Assembly: GCA_003439945.1 (NCBI GenBank)
Contig: QVRM01002443.1
Span: 102,001 to 166,000 of the forward strand
Length of the DNA stretch: 64,000 nt
From: Dermanyssus gallinae
Taxonomy: Eukaryota > Arthropoda > Arachnida > Mesostigmata > Dermanyssidae
Direction of reading: 5' to 3'
Below the pieces are notes generated by a model that was not told the origin of the DNA, made no database searches, and saw only the letters and a list, made by a program, of their open reading frames with translations. The position numbers and the translations under genes were made by a program. Shown here piece by piece: positions 1 to 10,341 of this stretch. The first letter of the stretch is position 1; each line of letters opens with the position of its first letter.

Positions 1-716
1 ATTCCTTACTACCGCAACATGGCGATATGGCCCTCTTTCCCCTACGCCGCCCTGGCCGCGGCTTTCGACCCTGCCCTCCCCCCCCCCCCCCCCTAGATGA
101 CCTCCGATGACCACAATAATGTACAATAACGGAGCGACGCCAACGCCCAACCGACGAACGGTATGCGTGTGTTTGTATGTGTGTATACGGCCAGGGCGTT
201 CAGACTAGCCGCGAGTGATTCGTGGTTAGGGGGAGGAGCACAGCAGCTTCGTCGAAACCCCCGTTTGTCCCGCTTGAGGCAGATTCGACGCCCACCCAAG
301 AGACAACCAATGCACACCGACACTGAACAACAAACACACCAAACATTGCACTGCAAATGCTGAAAACCACAGAGTTTCGACGTAAGATCACCTCGTTAGA
401 CGGTGAATCCTCATACGTGGCTCCTGTGTCGACCGAAGAGTGGCGATTGGTAGTACGTCATTGACACAACGCACACAAGGAGGATACGCGCTAAGCCTCT
501 TGTACGCAATTTTAACAATACGCAGTAGTATTTAAGTCATCGACACAATGTCACCTACTTAGTCGATCAATATATAATTTTCCAATTGTTGCTTAAGTTG
601 AATTACTTTATTATGCTGCCTAATGCAGTTTGTGTCGGTTGAAATGACCTTCTACACACCAAATGACACATTTTGATTTGCATATATATATATATATATA
701 TATACACCTATAGCTC
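1..716. other. Sequence without recognised gene; C16 run and short (TA)n
   Basis: No gene is recognisable here. The stretch holds a run of 16 C at 78-93 and a (TA)n microsatellite at 682-704. Short open frames on both strands have no recognisable domain, start context or splice structure. Confidence 0.6.
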
Positions 717-1889
717 ATGCAAAATGAAACGTGTAGTTTATTCATTCAGGACCATGGTACAACTACGCGTCGGAGCACGTGCGAGTACCTGTTCATGATA
801 TCGTCGAATGTCTTACTGTTTAAAGTTGCGGTTATTATGGCCATCGTTGTTTTTTGTTGTTTCTGTTGCTGTGGTTGTTGTTGTTGCGGCTGCTGCTGCT
901 ATTGTTGCTGTTGTTGTCGCCGCAGCCGCTGCCTTCATTGTTCACCTCGTCATTGCCGTTACTATGATGGTGGCCGTGGCTGTATCGTCTGCCTCCTTCC
1001 TTTATTGTTGATGACGTTTGTAGTGTTGTGGCTTTCATGCGTTCGTCGGTCGGTGGCGACGGCCGTCGTAAGCGTCGTCCGCGGTCGGTCTGCACCTGTC
1101 GCAGGCTGCTGGCCGGCAGCGTCGGCCTCCTCTCGGCTGATCGGATCAGATGAATCGGCCGTTCGGCCGCTCATGAATGAACGAATGAACCGGCCGCGCA
1201 TCAATGAACGTAGCCGCACCGGCTTGTAGTCGCGCGTCCCCTTCGACCTGGCCGGCCTCCACAACCTGTCTGGCCTTCAGATCTTTCCCTCCCCCCCCCC
1301 TCAGACCCCCAGACGCTTCGCCAAGCCTCAGATTCTCCCTCGGTTGCTCCTCCAATGCCCAGATGCTTCACCAGTCCCCTGATTTTCGCCTCAGCCACTA
1401 GACCCTTGCCCGCTCAGTCTCCATCACGCCCCGAATCCCCCCCCCCCCCCCGAATCGTGCCCGGCCCGTTTCTCGTAGGCCGTGTAGATCCGTTTGGCAG
1501 CGCTTCTACTAAAGTCGCCGTCGCTACTGCCGCCACTGCTGCTGGCGCTAGCTGGATGGACCGCCGGAACCGTCAATGGGGCCGACGATGATGTCACCGA
1601 TGACAACGTACGACGGTACGACTGATCACGACTGAATGCGCCGAAAAGGACTCCGTATTGTTCGTGGCCGCCAGTGCAACCGGTGCGGCAAACACAACAA
1701 CAGTAGCAACAACAACAACAACAATCACAAGCAATCATTATCATCATGATCATCATGAGCGCTAGTATAGTCGGCGCCGCCGTCGTGATCAGCAGTAACA
1801 CATGACAAGGCTAATCAACCACAGAGATAAGTGGAGCAAACGATAGGAATTGAAGAAAGGACAAAGAGGCGAAGAAAGATAGTGCTGCG

Positions 1890-1895
<6 letters not shown>
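717..1895. repeat. Triplet-rich low-complexity region with C runs
   Basis: TTG/CTG-type triplets dominate 840-940 and translate as Cys/Val/Ala runs. Pure C runs lie at 1291-1300 and 1437-1451. CAA-type triplets lie at 1690-1725. The overlapping open frames of up to 170 codons on both strands follow from triplet composition and GC-rich sequence without stops. I see no gene. Confidence 0.6.

Positions 1896-1939
<44 letters not shown>
1896..1939. repeat. (TA)n microsatellite
   Basis: An uninterrupted ~44-bp TA dinucleotide array, self-complementary and length-unstable. Confidence 0.95.
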
Positions 1940-1943
<4 letters not shown>

Positions 1944-2490
1944 GCGGCTCATGAACATCAGAACGCTTGCCCTATCAAGTGGATGATAAAAGCAATAATA
2001 AATATAAATAATCATCATCAGAGTATGCGTAATGTCTCTAGACCTTAAGCAGTAAGCAAACACCGTCGTCTGCAATACTCGCCTGCCGAGGGGTGACCAG
2101 GTCGCGAAGCCTAGCTTTGTCCCGAAGACCGTGGTGCGCTCATCTTCAGGTCGCCGATAATGGTCGGTGTCCACCACCATCGCCGGACGGAACCGGACCA
2201 GCTTGAGCAATCTTCGATGTCCGGCTAGAGGATTGACGGGATTTCGCGACAGGATCTCCAGTGCGACCATCAGTTGGTCCGCGAAATAGCGTTAGTATGG
2301 TGATTGTAGTAGTGGTTAGTTACATTAGTTAACGGTGATTATCAACGGCAGGCAGAGCCATGTCCAAAACAACGCGTACTGGGCGCATGTACCGGCGCGT
2401 CTTGTAAGACTGAAAGGAATTCGACGGCGTCAACAGTAACAACACTTTCACTTATTATTACGGGTGGAAGCACAAACAAAGCAGAAGCGT
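1940..2490. other. Sequence without recognised gene
   Basis: Mixed-composition sequence. An open frame on the minus strand (1815-2270) runs through the neighbouring TA array and shows no recognisable domain. Confidence 0.5.
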
Positions 2491-2685
<195 letters not shown>

Positions 2686-4570
2686 CCACCACCACCAATG
2701 GCAACCAGGCATCAACTCGCGCAGAAGCACCGAAGTCCGGCTGGGGCCACATACTCACCTAGTAGGGGGGGTGGTGGTGTGCCAATACTATCGAAGACTA
2801 TAATAGTGACGAAAAGCTGGCTACTGCTTGGTGTTACTGCTACGACGACTGCAACAATAGCACTAACAAATTTGGTTTTCTATGACGGCTACTACAAACT
2901 CCTTCAGTACGCTTACTACGGACGTACCTACCTACTGCGGCCGTGGCTGCTACCGTCGTCATCGTCGCTCAGTTGTATGCCGCACCCCTTGTCATAGCGA
3001 CCACCAGTGCGTGCGCTTTCTCGTTTTTCCGGCTTACTCCTTTATCTCTAACCATATAGCCCGCCTCACCACCTCTCTCTCTCTCCCTCCCACTCCCCCC
3101 TGCTCATCTCTCTCTCTCTCTCTCTCGTTGTTACTCCCTCACCGTGTACTGTCAATTGGTTTCCAATCCTCCTGGAATTTACTACAGTTTGTTGTCGTTG
3201 TTGTTGTTGTTGTTGTCGTTGTTGTCGTCACTGGCCGGCGTAATGATAGAAGTCGAAGTATAGTTGTAGGTCGAGTTAGTTGGCGTTCATGAGCGTCATC
3301 GGCGTTCGGCCGCCGTGAGCTCGCTCACATGATGCCCGCCGGTGTCGTCCGTCAATGCGACTCCTTCCGAATGAAGCCTGCCTACGTACGATGGCTGGCG
3401 TTACAGCGGCCCCGGCACAGACACACAGAAACACACTGACACACATACAGACACATACGCAGCCCGAGAGCAACATGCGAATGGCCGCAACTGACGAGTG
3501 GTGAGAGCGCCAGCTGGAGGAGGCCCGACTTCGGTCGGCGCGTAATCACGATCACAATCACTTATCGACCATTCGGACAACGCTCGACCGTCGGCTACGT
3601 CGTCTACGTCGTCTACGTTGTCGTCGTCGCTGTTGTCGTATGTGAATGACGCCTCTACTCGCCGCCGGATGAACGGACTCGTCGATCGGTCGGACGGTCG
3701 GTCGACGCACACAAACAGATGATGATGATGATGATGAGGATGCAGACCGACAAGATGTTGAGCCAGCTAGACGGAGAGCAGCAACAACCACTACAGCAAA
3801 AACAACAACAGTAACAATAACAATAACAACAACAACAACAACAGCGACACTGACAGTATCAGCATTACCAAATACAACAACAGCAACAACAACAACAACA
3901 ACAACAGCGGCAATGACAAGCATTACCAATTACAACAACAGACCTAGCAACAACGATAAAAAAAAACTACAGCAATGGTAGCAACAGGTAGATTAATGCA
4001 CGTAGCATAAACACGAGCATATCCAAATGCGAAAACATCGCCGTGCAGTGTTTGAGGGTAAATATGGGGGCTGGGGTAGACTGGCGGCCAGGGGGGGGGG
4101 GCGTAAAACGGAGCGGGGCAATTCTGTCAAAACCAGCGACCACCTTGTACACCTTACCATCATCATCATCATCAACATCAGCATCATGGTCGTTGTTGTC
4201 GCCGCTACCGCCCTTGAGTCCGTCTGCTTCTTCCCCTGCTAAGTTCATCCACCAGTGACAGCGGCTACCCCACGGTAGCAACGGACGAACCAATGGACGA
4301 CATCATTATTAACGCGGGCGGGGAAAACGCTCGGTCAGCCAAACGCATGCGGCAACAAATTCCCGTCGCCGTAGAAATCGTAACAGAGAAACTCTTCTGG
4401 CAGCAGCAGCAGCAGTAGGAGGATCATCAGACAAACAGTTGTTGTTGTTGTTGCTGCTGTTCTCGTCATTGATGTTGCTGTTGACAAAAACCGCACACAA
4501 ATGAAAGTAACTTAGTGAGTTAGCAAGTGAATGAACAGTCAGTCACACGAGAATACGAGAGTGATCGAAC
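2686..4570. repeat. Low-complexity region: CT, TTG, CAA, GAT, G11
   Basis: Contains CT-rich tracts at 3072-3126, TTG triplets at 3186-3230, GAT repeats at 3718-3736, CAA-rich DNA at 3777-3915, G11 at 4091-4101, ATC repeats near 4160-4185 and TTG near 4438-4475. No gene is recognisable. Open frames here translate as Val, Asn or Ser runs. Confidence 0.6.
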
Positions 4571-4894
4571 CACTTGTAGTGACCACCCTGCCTGTTGTAA
4601 AACGTATCGGCCAAAAACAACTATACATATATACGCATATGTTTGTGTATATATGCACGGACATATGCGTATAATATAGGAAAAACCCACAGGCCTAAAA
4701 TTGCAAACCAAAATAGTGTGTACCTACGAGCAGAATTCATATATATATATATATAAATGTTTTGCAATTTTAAGTCTGTGGAGTTTTCCTATATACGCAT
4801 ATATCCGCGCATATATACACAAACGTATGCGTACGTATGTATATTTGTTTTTGGCCGATACGTTTTACCACAGACAGGGTGGTCACTACACGTG
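4571..4894. mobile_element. Foldback (inverted-repeat) element, ~324 bp
   Basis: The two halves are reverse complements: left arm about 4571-4709, right arm about 4759-4894, separated by ~50 bp with a short TA array. The ends read CACTTGTAGTGACCACCCTG and, on the opposite strand, CACGTGTAGTGACCACCCTG. Inside, both arms carry matching segments such as AAAACGTATCGGCCAAAAAC and a TATATGCG-rich block. Arm identity by eye is about 85-90%. The structure is that of a non-autonomous foldback/MITE element; the superfamily is not assigned because no target-site duplication is clear. Weak open frames inside are by-products of the arms. Confidence 0.8.
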
Positions 4895-4902
4895 ATTTGT
4901 TC

Positions 4903-4928
<26 letters not shown>
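4903..4928. repeat. (TA)n microsatellite
   Basis: A TA array abutting the right end of the foldback element. Confidence 0.95.
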
Positions 4929-4936
<8 letters not shown>

Positions 4937-5279
4937 ATTTAAATGTTGTTGTTTATTCATTATTATTGGTAGACCCACACAATAACGACAAACTGTGCCG
5001 TTCAAGCACATCAATTGCACCATCTGTTAACGAGCTGGTTTTCAGTTCGATACATTTCATTACGTGCTATCGGCCAATATCGATTTCATCACAGTATTTA
5101 CATACACATTTGTTAATTTGGGAATAGTTTTCCTTAAGACAGGGGTACTGCCCCTGCACCCGTGCCGGGTTATCTTCTACAAACGAAAACATGTTCGTCT
5201 GATAAACAAAATTAAAATTGTCTAATGTTAGTTTGGGGGAACATGGGTCTGAGGCAATATTTTACTGTGCAAGATATTT

Positions 5280-5560
5280 TAAACTTAAATACACTCACTA
5301 CAGTCTTAGGGTCAACTTATCGGAGTTACCCATGATTAAGGCAACCGCCTTTATTCTCCTTTTTTCAACATGCCTAACAAAGCACAGCTTGGGCGTCAGC
5401 GTTACTCTCAAGTATTTAAAGTTGTTAAGATTATATTGTGTGCCCATTAATCCTTATATTAAAGTCAGTTGGAACAGGAGCTCCTTCTCAGCTAGATTGC
5501 ATCACTTTTGTTCTTTACACAATAATGTTCAACTTATTTGTGCTCGGTCAGCTGTCGCAA
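5280..5560 (-). pseudogene. LINE reverse-transcriptase C-terminal relic
   Basis: On the minus strand the sequence reads ...NNFKYLRVTLTPKL, then RHVEKRRIKAVALI. This matches the segment after the reverse-transcriptase catalytic motifs of APE-type non-LTR retrotransposons, which typically reads FKYLGV.L...L.F..H....  .KA. The KYLRV motif lies at about 5399-5428 and the RHVEKRRIKA part at about 5335-5370. Stops and shifts lie on both sides. It is a short decayed LINE fragment. An unrelated 155-codon frame on the plus strand (5218-5685) overlaps it and is probably spurious. Confidence 0.6.
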
Positions 5561-5699
5561 TGGCCACAAGTCGGTCACGTTTCTTGTACGCTCTAGTGTT
5601 ATTACACACGTTACAACAAACTAGAATCAAAATTGCGCACATGGAGTCAACATACCACATGCGCATATTTGTCCATCAATCATAGTAGTCTTTGCATAA

Positions 5700-6390
5700 A
5701 GGATATGCACAAGCTACTAGTGAGCATATACTGTATGTTTATGCTATGTTTTGTATGTAATATACATCTAGTGCTTAATGTGTGATTTTAATGCACCAGC
5801 TATATAAAATATTCATAGTACTATTAGTCACACGTTTCTCTACGTGCGTACAATGTTTGCCAGAGGTTGAATGTTTGTTTTCAAACACGGCATGACATAC
5901 ATATTATCAAGGACAACCGGAACAAACTTGGTCTCCGTTGACGAAATGCGAATCTAATCAAAGTTAGTTAGCGCTTACACCATCATCACTAGCCTGACTG
6001 TGACTAGCTAGCATTAGCCGTAGGATCTGCGATACTGTAAGGGAATTCGAAGCATTTCGATTCCATACAAATACGTAGTGCATTTATCGCTGTCGTGCGC
6101 AACTAGTAAACCAGAAAAAATGAAACTTTTTTGTATGTTTATATTTATTAATAGTGAGGAATGTATAAACTTAAATTGACTTGAAAATTTAAAAGTTAAA
6201 ACAAATTAACTAATCTTACTTATGACTGTGGAAAACAAAGATCAGATTAGAAAATCATATTTTTTAACAATCTTGCAAAGTTATTTTAAATTCAAGTAGC
6301 ATACATTACAGACTGCCAAGTTAGTGCTTGGAATGTACAACTCAAGCCTGCGGTCTTTAATCTTGAAACAGACAACATTATATCCTAAAC
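5700..6390. other. Unique AT-rich sequence, nothing recognised
   Basis: AT-rich DNA with no long open frame and no repeat or RNA signature that I recognise. Confidence 0.5.
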
Positions 6391-6393
6391 TCT

Positions 6394-6446
6394 ATAAAGC
6401 TATATATATATATATATATATAGCTTTATATATATATATATATATA
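6394..6446. repeat. Palindromic double (TA)n array
   Basis: ATAAAGC precedes a TA array and GCTTTAT follows it, giving a perfect palindrome (6394-6429). A second TA array (6428-6446) continues directly. The block can extrude as a cruciform. Confidence 0.85.
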
Positions 6447-7075
6447 GCGATGCTTCAGATTATTTTTGTGAGAGTCCTGCGCCAGTTCTTTAAATAGTCA
6501 ATATTGATTGGCGATGTTGGAACAGAGCGTTATCGCCATAATGTTGCTAAGGTGATCTTTATTATATTAACACGCGCTTCTTGAGCTTGCGACATTGGCA
6601 TAGTGGCAAGGACGGTTCTCGACTCTCTAGGGGATTATTTGCACCAATATTGGCAACATATTAGGCGTTTTCAATGTTGTAACTTTTTTCTTTTATCTGA
6701 AATGCTATTCCAGGCGTATAGCCTTTACCAGAAGACACTACCTTGCATTGTTATTGGGAAGAAACTACGCAGAGTATATATTGTATACACATACTATATA
6801 TACCTTTTCACCGAGTTTCAATACCCTAGCGTGCACATAACGCCCTAAATTGGACGACGTCTTTAGATATGTATTTAGTTTGACAATAAAGCAATGGCGA
6901 ACAAATTGATTGTGTGTTGTTGTTCTCTTATAGCGTTTTTAAGCTCACTTCGGTCAGTTAGTAATGGTGACTATCCGCCTACCTAGCCTAAATTGCCTAT
7001 GTGCATGGCTGCCGTCGTTTTATCGATCTACAATATATCTAGCTTAACCAGCGGGAAATAACTACGTCGGCTACA
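6447..7075. other. Unique sequence, nothing recognised
   Basis: One 81-codon open frame (6603-6848) has no recognisable domain. No other feature is seen. Confidence 0.5.
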
Positions 7076-8227
7076 GCGACAATTTCTATAACTACTACTA
7101 CTACTAGTAGTCTGCTACCACGAGAACTACAGCTGTTCTGTAGCTGACACAAATTCGGCGCAAAGTCGCCAACGCCACCTATCGCTACGAAATTGATAGT
7201 ACTAACAGCGGTAGTCGAAGCGGTAGAAATCGTAGTAACAGACAGCAGGTTCATGAACGCACAGGTGCGAGGCAACAAAAATACGAAGCCGGAGAGCGTC
7301 AACGAAGAAAACGACAACCCAACAGCGATAATCGACAACAGCAGCAACAACATCAACAACAGCAGCAGCAGCAGCAGCAGCCACCACAACACGAACAACA
7401 ACCACGGAAACAACAACAACAGAAAGAACAACGACAGTACCAAGTTGTCGTCCCCTTCCTATGGCGGACTTCGTCTGTCGTCATGGCTGTAGTGCAGAGA
7501 TATGGATAGGACGCGAGAGAGAAAGCGATGCGTTACGCTGCGTAGACAGAGGCGGCTCTGTGACAGACGGTCGGTGTGACTCGTATGTATGCCACACGAT
7601 ACGAAGTATCGCCATCCGGAGAAACCGCCAACTGACGCTCTCTTCGACTTCGGCGGTTATTCCTTGGACGGGGGTCACCCGGACGGGATCGAAATAAAGA
7701 CACTGAAGACTGGCGAGTTTGAGAGATACAGTGAGAGAATCTATCTTAATGAAGGAAGGATAATGGAGAAGGAGAGAAAGAAAGAAAGAAAGAGGGCGAC
7801 GGGAGGTGTAAGCAGACGTAAAATTGTCTTGTGTCCGAAGTAGGCTTGGCAGCTGTTGGCGAGTCATCTAAAGCGAATTATCTACAAATGCTCGATGTAC
7901 GTAGCATACATAACGTACTACCTGCTTCTGCAACGAACAGATCAAAAGGTAACGACAAGAGCAGTGGAAGAAGCGACAGCACGTGTTGGTGATCATGATG
8001 ATAATTAGCATTGCTATAATCATGATTAACAATCACTCCAGCAACAGTGAGACAGTAACAGCAGGAATGATAACCCATGACTGAAATTGGCAGCAGCAGC
8101 AGCAGCAGCAAGATCAACAACAACAGATCTAGCAACAGTTACAGTATAAGCAACGACAATAGTAGCATATAAACAGCAACTATATTAACAACGACAATAA
8201 CAACCACAACAACAATAACAGAAATAG
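7076..8227. repeat. Triplet-rich region
   Basis: ACT/AGT triplets at 7090-7110, CAG/CAA triplets at 7335-7440 and CAG repeats at 8092-8113, plus a GAAA tract near 7775-7793. The open frames on both strands translate mainly as Asn/Ser or Leu/Val runs. No gene is recognised. Confidence 0.6.
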
Positions 8228-8440
8228 AAATAACTGGTGTTAAAAAAAAGTTTTCGGGCTGACCCTCAGCCAAGATTTAACGTCCACGGAACTGTTTTTC
8301 ACATTACTTCATAGACGGACCCCCATAAATACAAATGTGCAACGGTGGGGCTCGAACCCGCGCACCTATGCGTCTCCTCCGGTGGCGAGACGCAGACTTA
8401 ATCCACCACGCCACCGGACTCGACAAATAACTGGTGTTAA
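8228..8440 (-). mobile_element. tRNA-derived SINE with exact 16-bp target-site duplication
   Basis: The direct repeat AAATAACTGGTGTTAA occurs at 8228-8243 and again at 8425-8440, bracketing a 181-bp insert. On the minus strand the insert starts GTCGAGTCCGGTGGCGTGG, with an A-box-like region followed by a perfect 8-bp stem (TGCGTCTC/GAGACGCA). A B box GGTTCGAGCCC follows (8348-8358 on the plus strand). A non-tRNA body comes next, then a tail reading GGCTGAGGGTCAGCC and a short A/T tract next to the duplication. A tRNA head, a body, a terminal tract and a target-site duplication are the hallmarks of a SINE mobilised by a LINE. The perfect duplication argues for a fairly recent insertion. Confidence 0.85.
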
Positions 8441-8691
8441 GGCAACAATAACTATCAAATGCCATCGTATAATACGTCTCATGCGTTCGGCATTCGGAAG
8501 AACTAGAAAAGCGAGCAGTATCTATAGAAATAATTTAAACAGTAATTATTATCGACAAGATACTCTAGATTCTGCACTCACTAACATCAGTAATTATACA
8601 CAGGCACAACTACGACAACAATGGCAATGCCAGCAACAAGAACAAGGTAGACACGAAGGGCGACAATAACATTTAGTACAGTGTAATACCA

Positions 8692-8726
<35 letters not shown>

Positions 8727-9272
8727 GCAAACATTCAACAGCAACCTCCTCATTCTCTAACTAAAATGACTTTTCGACAAATATGTTGATTTCTAGCATC
8801 AATTCAACAAATCTTTATGTATTGTCAGCGACGCATTTGTCTCAATTTCATTGCAACAACAAAATTAGTTAGAAGCCGTCGTTACATCACCAGCAAATAA
8901 ACGAAAACAAAAGTGACATAAACATTCGACTAGTCGGCCAGACGCTACAGAAACGTCGTTCACGTTTGATCTGTTTTCATGTTTGTTGCTGTTTTTTAGC
9001 TGTCGCTGAACAGCCGGTTGTGTGGTTTCAAGCTATTTTGCATACACAAAATTATTCGTCATCATTTGCTCGATGAGTGCTTTCCGGTATCCGGTACAAC
9101 TAGGCCAATTATCGACAGCCTTTTGATCGTTCCACCGTCATGCGGGACGGGAAGAGAGAGCAGAAGGAGAAAACTCGGGTCCCCGGGATTGATGGAGATC
9201 CCAACAAATTCGGTCTGTCTAAGTAAATTAGGGCACCACAGGTAGACATGGTTATGAGACTTTGTCGCTCTC
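8441..9272. other. CAA-rich then unique sequence; (TA)n at 8694-8722
   Basis: Contains a TA array (8694-8722) and scattered CAA triplets. The ~70 bp just upstream of the U1-like sequence (9200-9272) should hold a snRNA proximal sequence element if that gene is active. I cannot identify one with confidence by eye. Confidence 0.5.
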
Positions 9273-9438
9273 TTACTTACCTGGTGCCGGGACCTCCGTG
9301 ATCAAGAAGGCGGAGACCCCAGGAGGAGGAGGCCTTGCCATTGCACTTCGGCAGGGCTGAGACCTGCCACTCTCCCAAACTGGGAAAGATGGGACATGTA
9401 ATTTTTGGTAGTTTGTTACTTCACCACTTGAAGGCCTG
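9273..9438 (+). ncRNA. U1 spliceosomal snRNA gene or close pseudogene
   Basis: U1 base-pairs with 5' splice sites through its 5' end, and ACTTACCTGG is present at 9275-9284. Stem-loop I has a perfect CTCCG/CGGAG stem with loop TGATCAAGAAGG; the U1-70K loop consensus is AUCACGAAGG, so the C here is A. Stem-loop II keeps the U1A loop ATTGCACTTC within the stem GCCTTGCC/GGCAGGGC. Stem-loop III pairs TCCCA/TGGGA. The Sm site AATTTTTGG sits at about 9402-9410. The presumed first base is T where U1 has A, and the 3' stem-loop IV is weak (ACTTCA/TGAAGT) instead of the usual GC-rich hairpin. The fold is otherwise well preserved despite sequence divergence. It is either a variant U1 or a young pseudogene; the exact 3' end is uncertain. 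Confidence 0.8.
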
Positions 9439-9796
9439 AAGTCGCGACCTCACAGCCGCGATAGTGAGCGGTAGTGCTGCTGTCGCTGAAGTTGCTTCTG
9501 CTACGAACTTAGGCGTCGTGGACGTGTGCCCGACCCACCAGGATCCCTGTTCCTGCCCGACAGCACCTGCAAAGGGTAACTTTTTACTAGCTAAGCAGAG
9601 TTTTTTTATTATCACCTGTCACAATGTCTAGTCAAGACCACGGACCAGAGCCCACAGTGGTGCCGCCGACGACGACGACAATATCGGACGAGGTAAAACA
9701 AGAAGGGACAAAGAATAACACGAAGAATAACAACAACGACAATAATATTAACAAAGACAATCGCAGGAGCATTAACAAGACTAATAACAGCACTGC
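9439..9796. other. Unique sequence leading into AAC array
   Basis: An ATG at 9624 in an acceptable start context (cacaATGt) opens a frame that runs into the AAC array and ends at 9977. The first ~50 codons are Asn/Thr/Lys-rich. I do not accept it as a gene on this evidence. Confidence 0.4.
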
Positions 9797-9948
<152 letters not shown>

Positions 9949-10017
9949 TCAGTCGCGGTAGAATATTAATGAGGTGAAATTCATGAGCGCACACAGATAC
10001 GCAAAGTTTACAGTAAC

Positions 10018-10054
<37 letters not shown>
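10018..10054. repeat. (ATT)n microsatellite
   Basis: A pure ATT trinucleotide array of about 12 units. Confidence 0.9.
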
Positions 10055-10056
<2 letters not shown>

Positions 10057-10253
10057 ATATTTGTTGCTATATTGTTTTTTAATAAGATTGTAAGACATGG
10101 AAGTCTGCTTCATATTAATGGTTCAATAGATTCGCCTATGGTATTTACAATGAAAGCCGCTTTCCTTCTTCAAAGAGACAAAGACTTGAGGCAGCTAGTG
10201 ATTATGAGAGTCAAGATTATCATCATTTTTGTTTATACAGTAAGCCGTAACAT

Positions 10254-10338
<85 letters not shown>
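10254..10338. repeat. (TA)n microsatellite, ~85 bp
   Basis: A long TA array with two single-base interruptions (AAATA) near its left end. Confidence 0.95.

Positions 10339-10341
<3 letters not shown>

Noticed and set aside
8341..8424. Functional tRNA gene on the minus strand
   Set aside because: The acceptor stem does not close, the anticodon arm is an 8-bp stem with a 10-nt loop, and the whole unit lies inside a SINE with target-site duplications.
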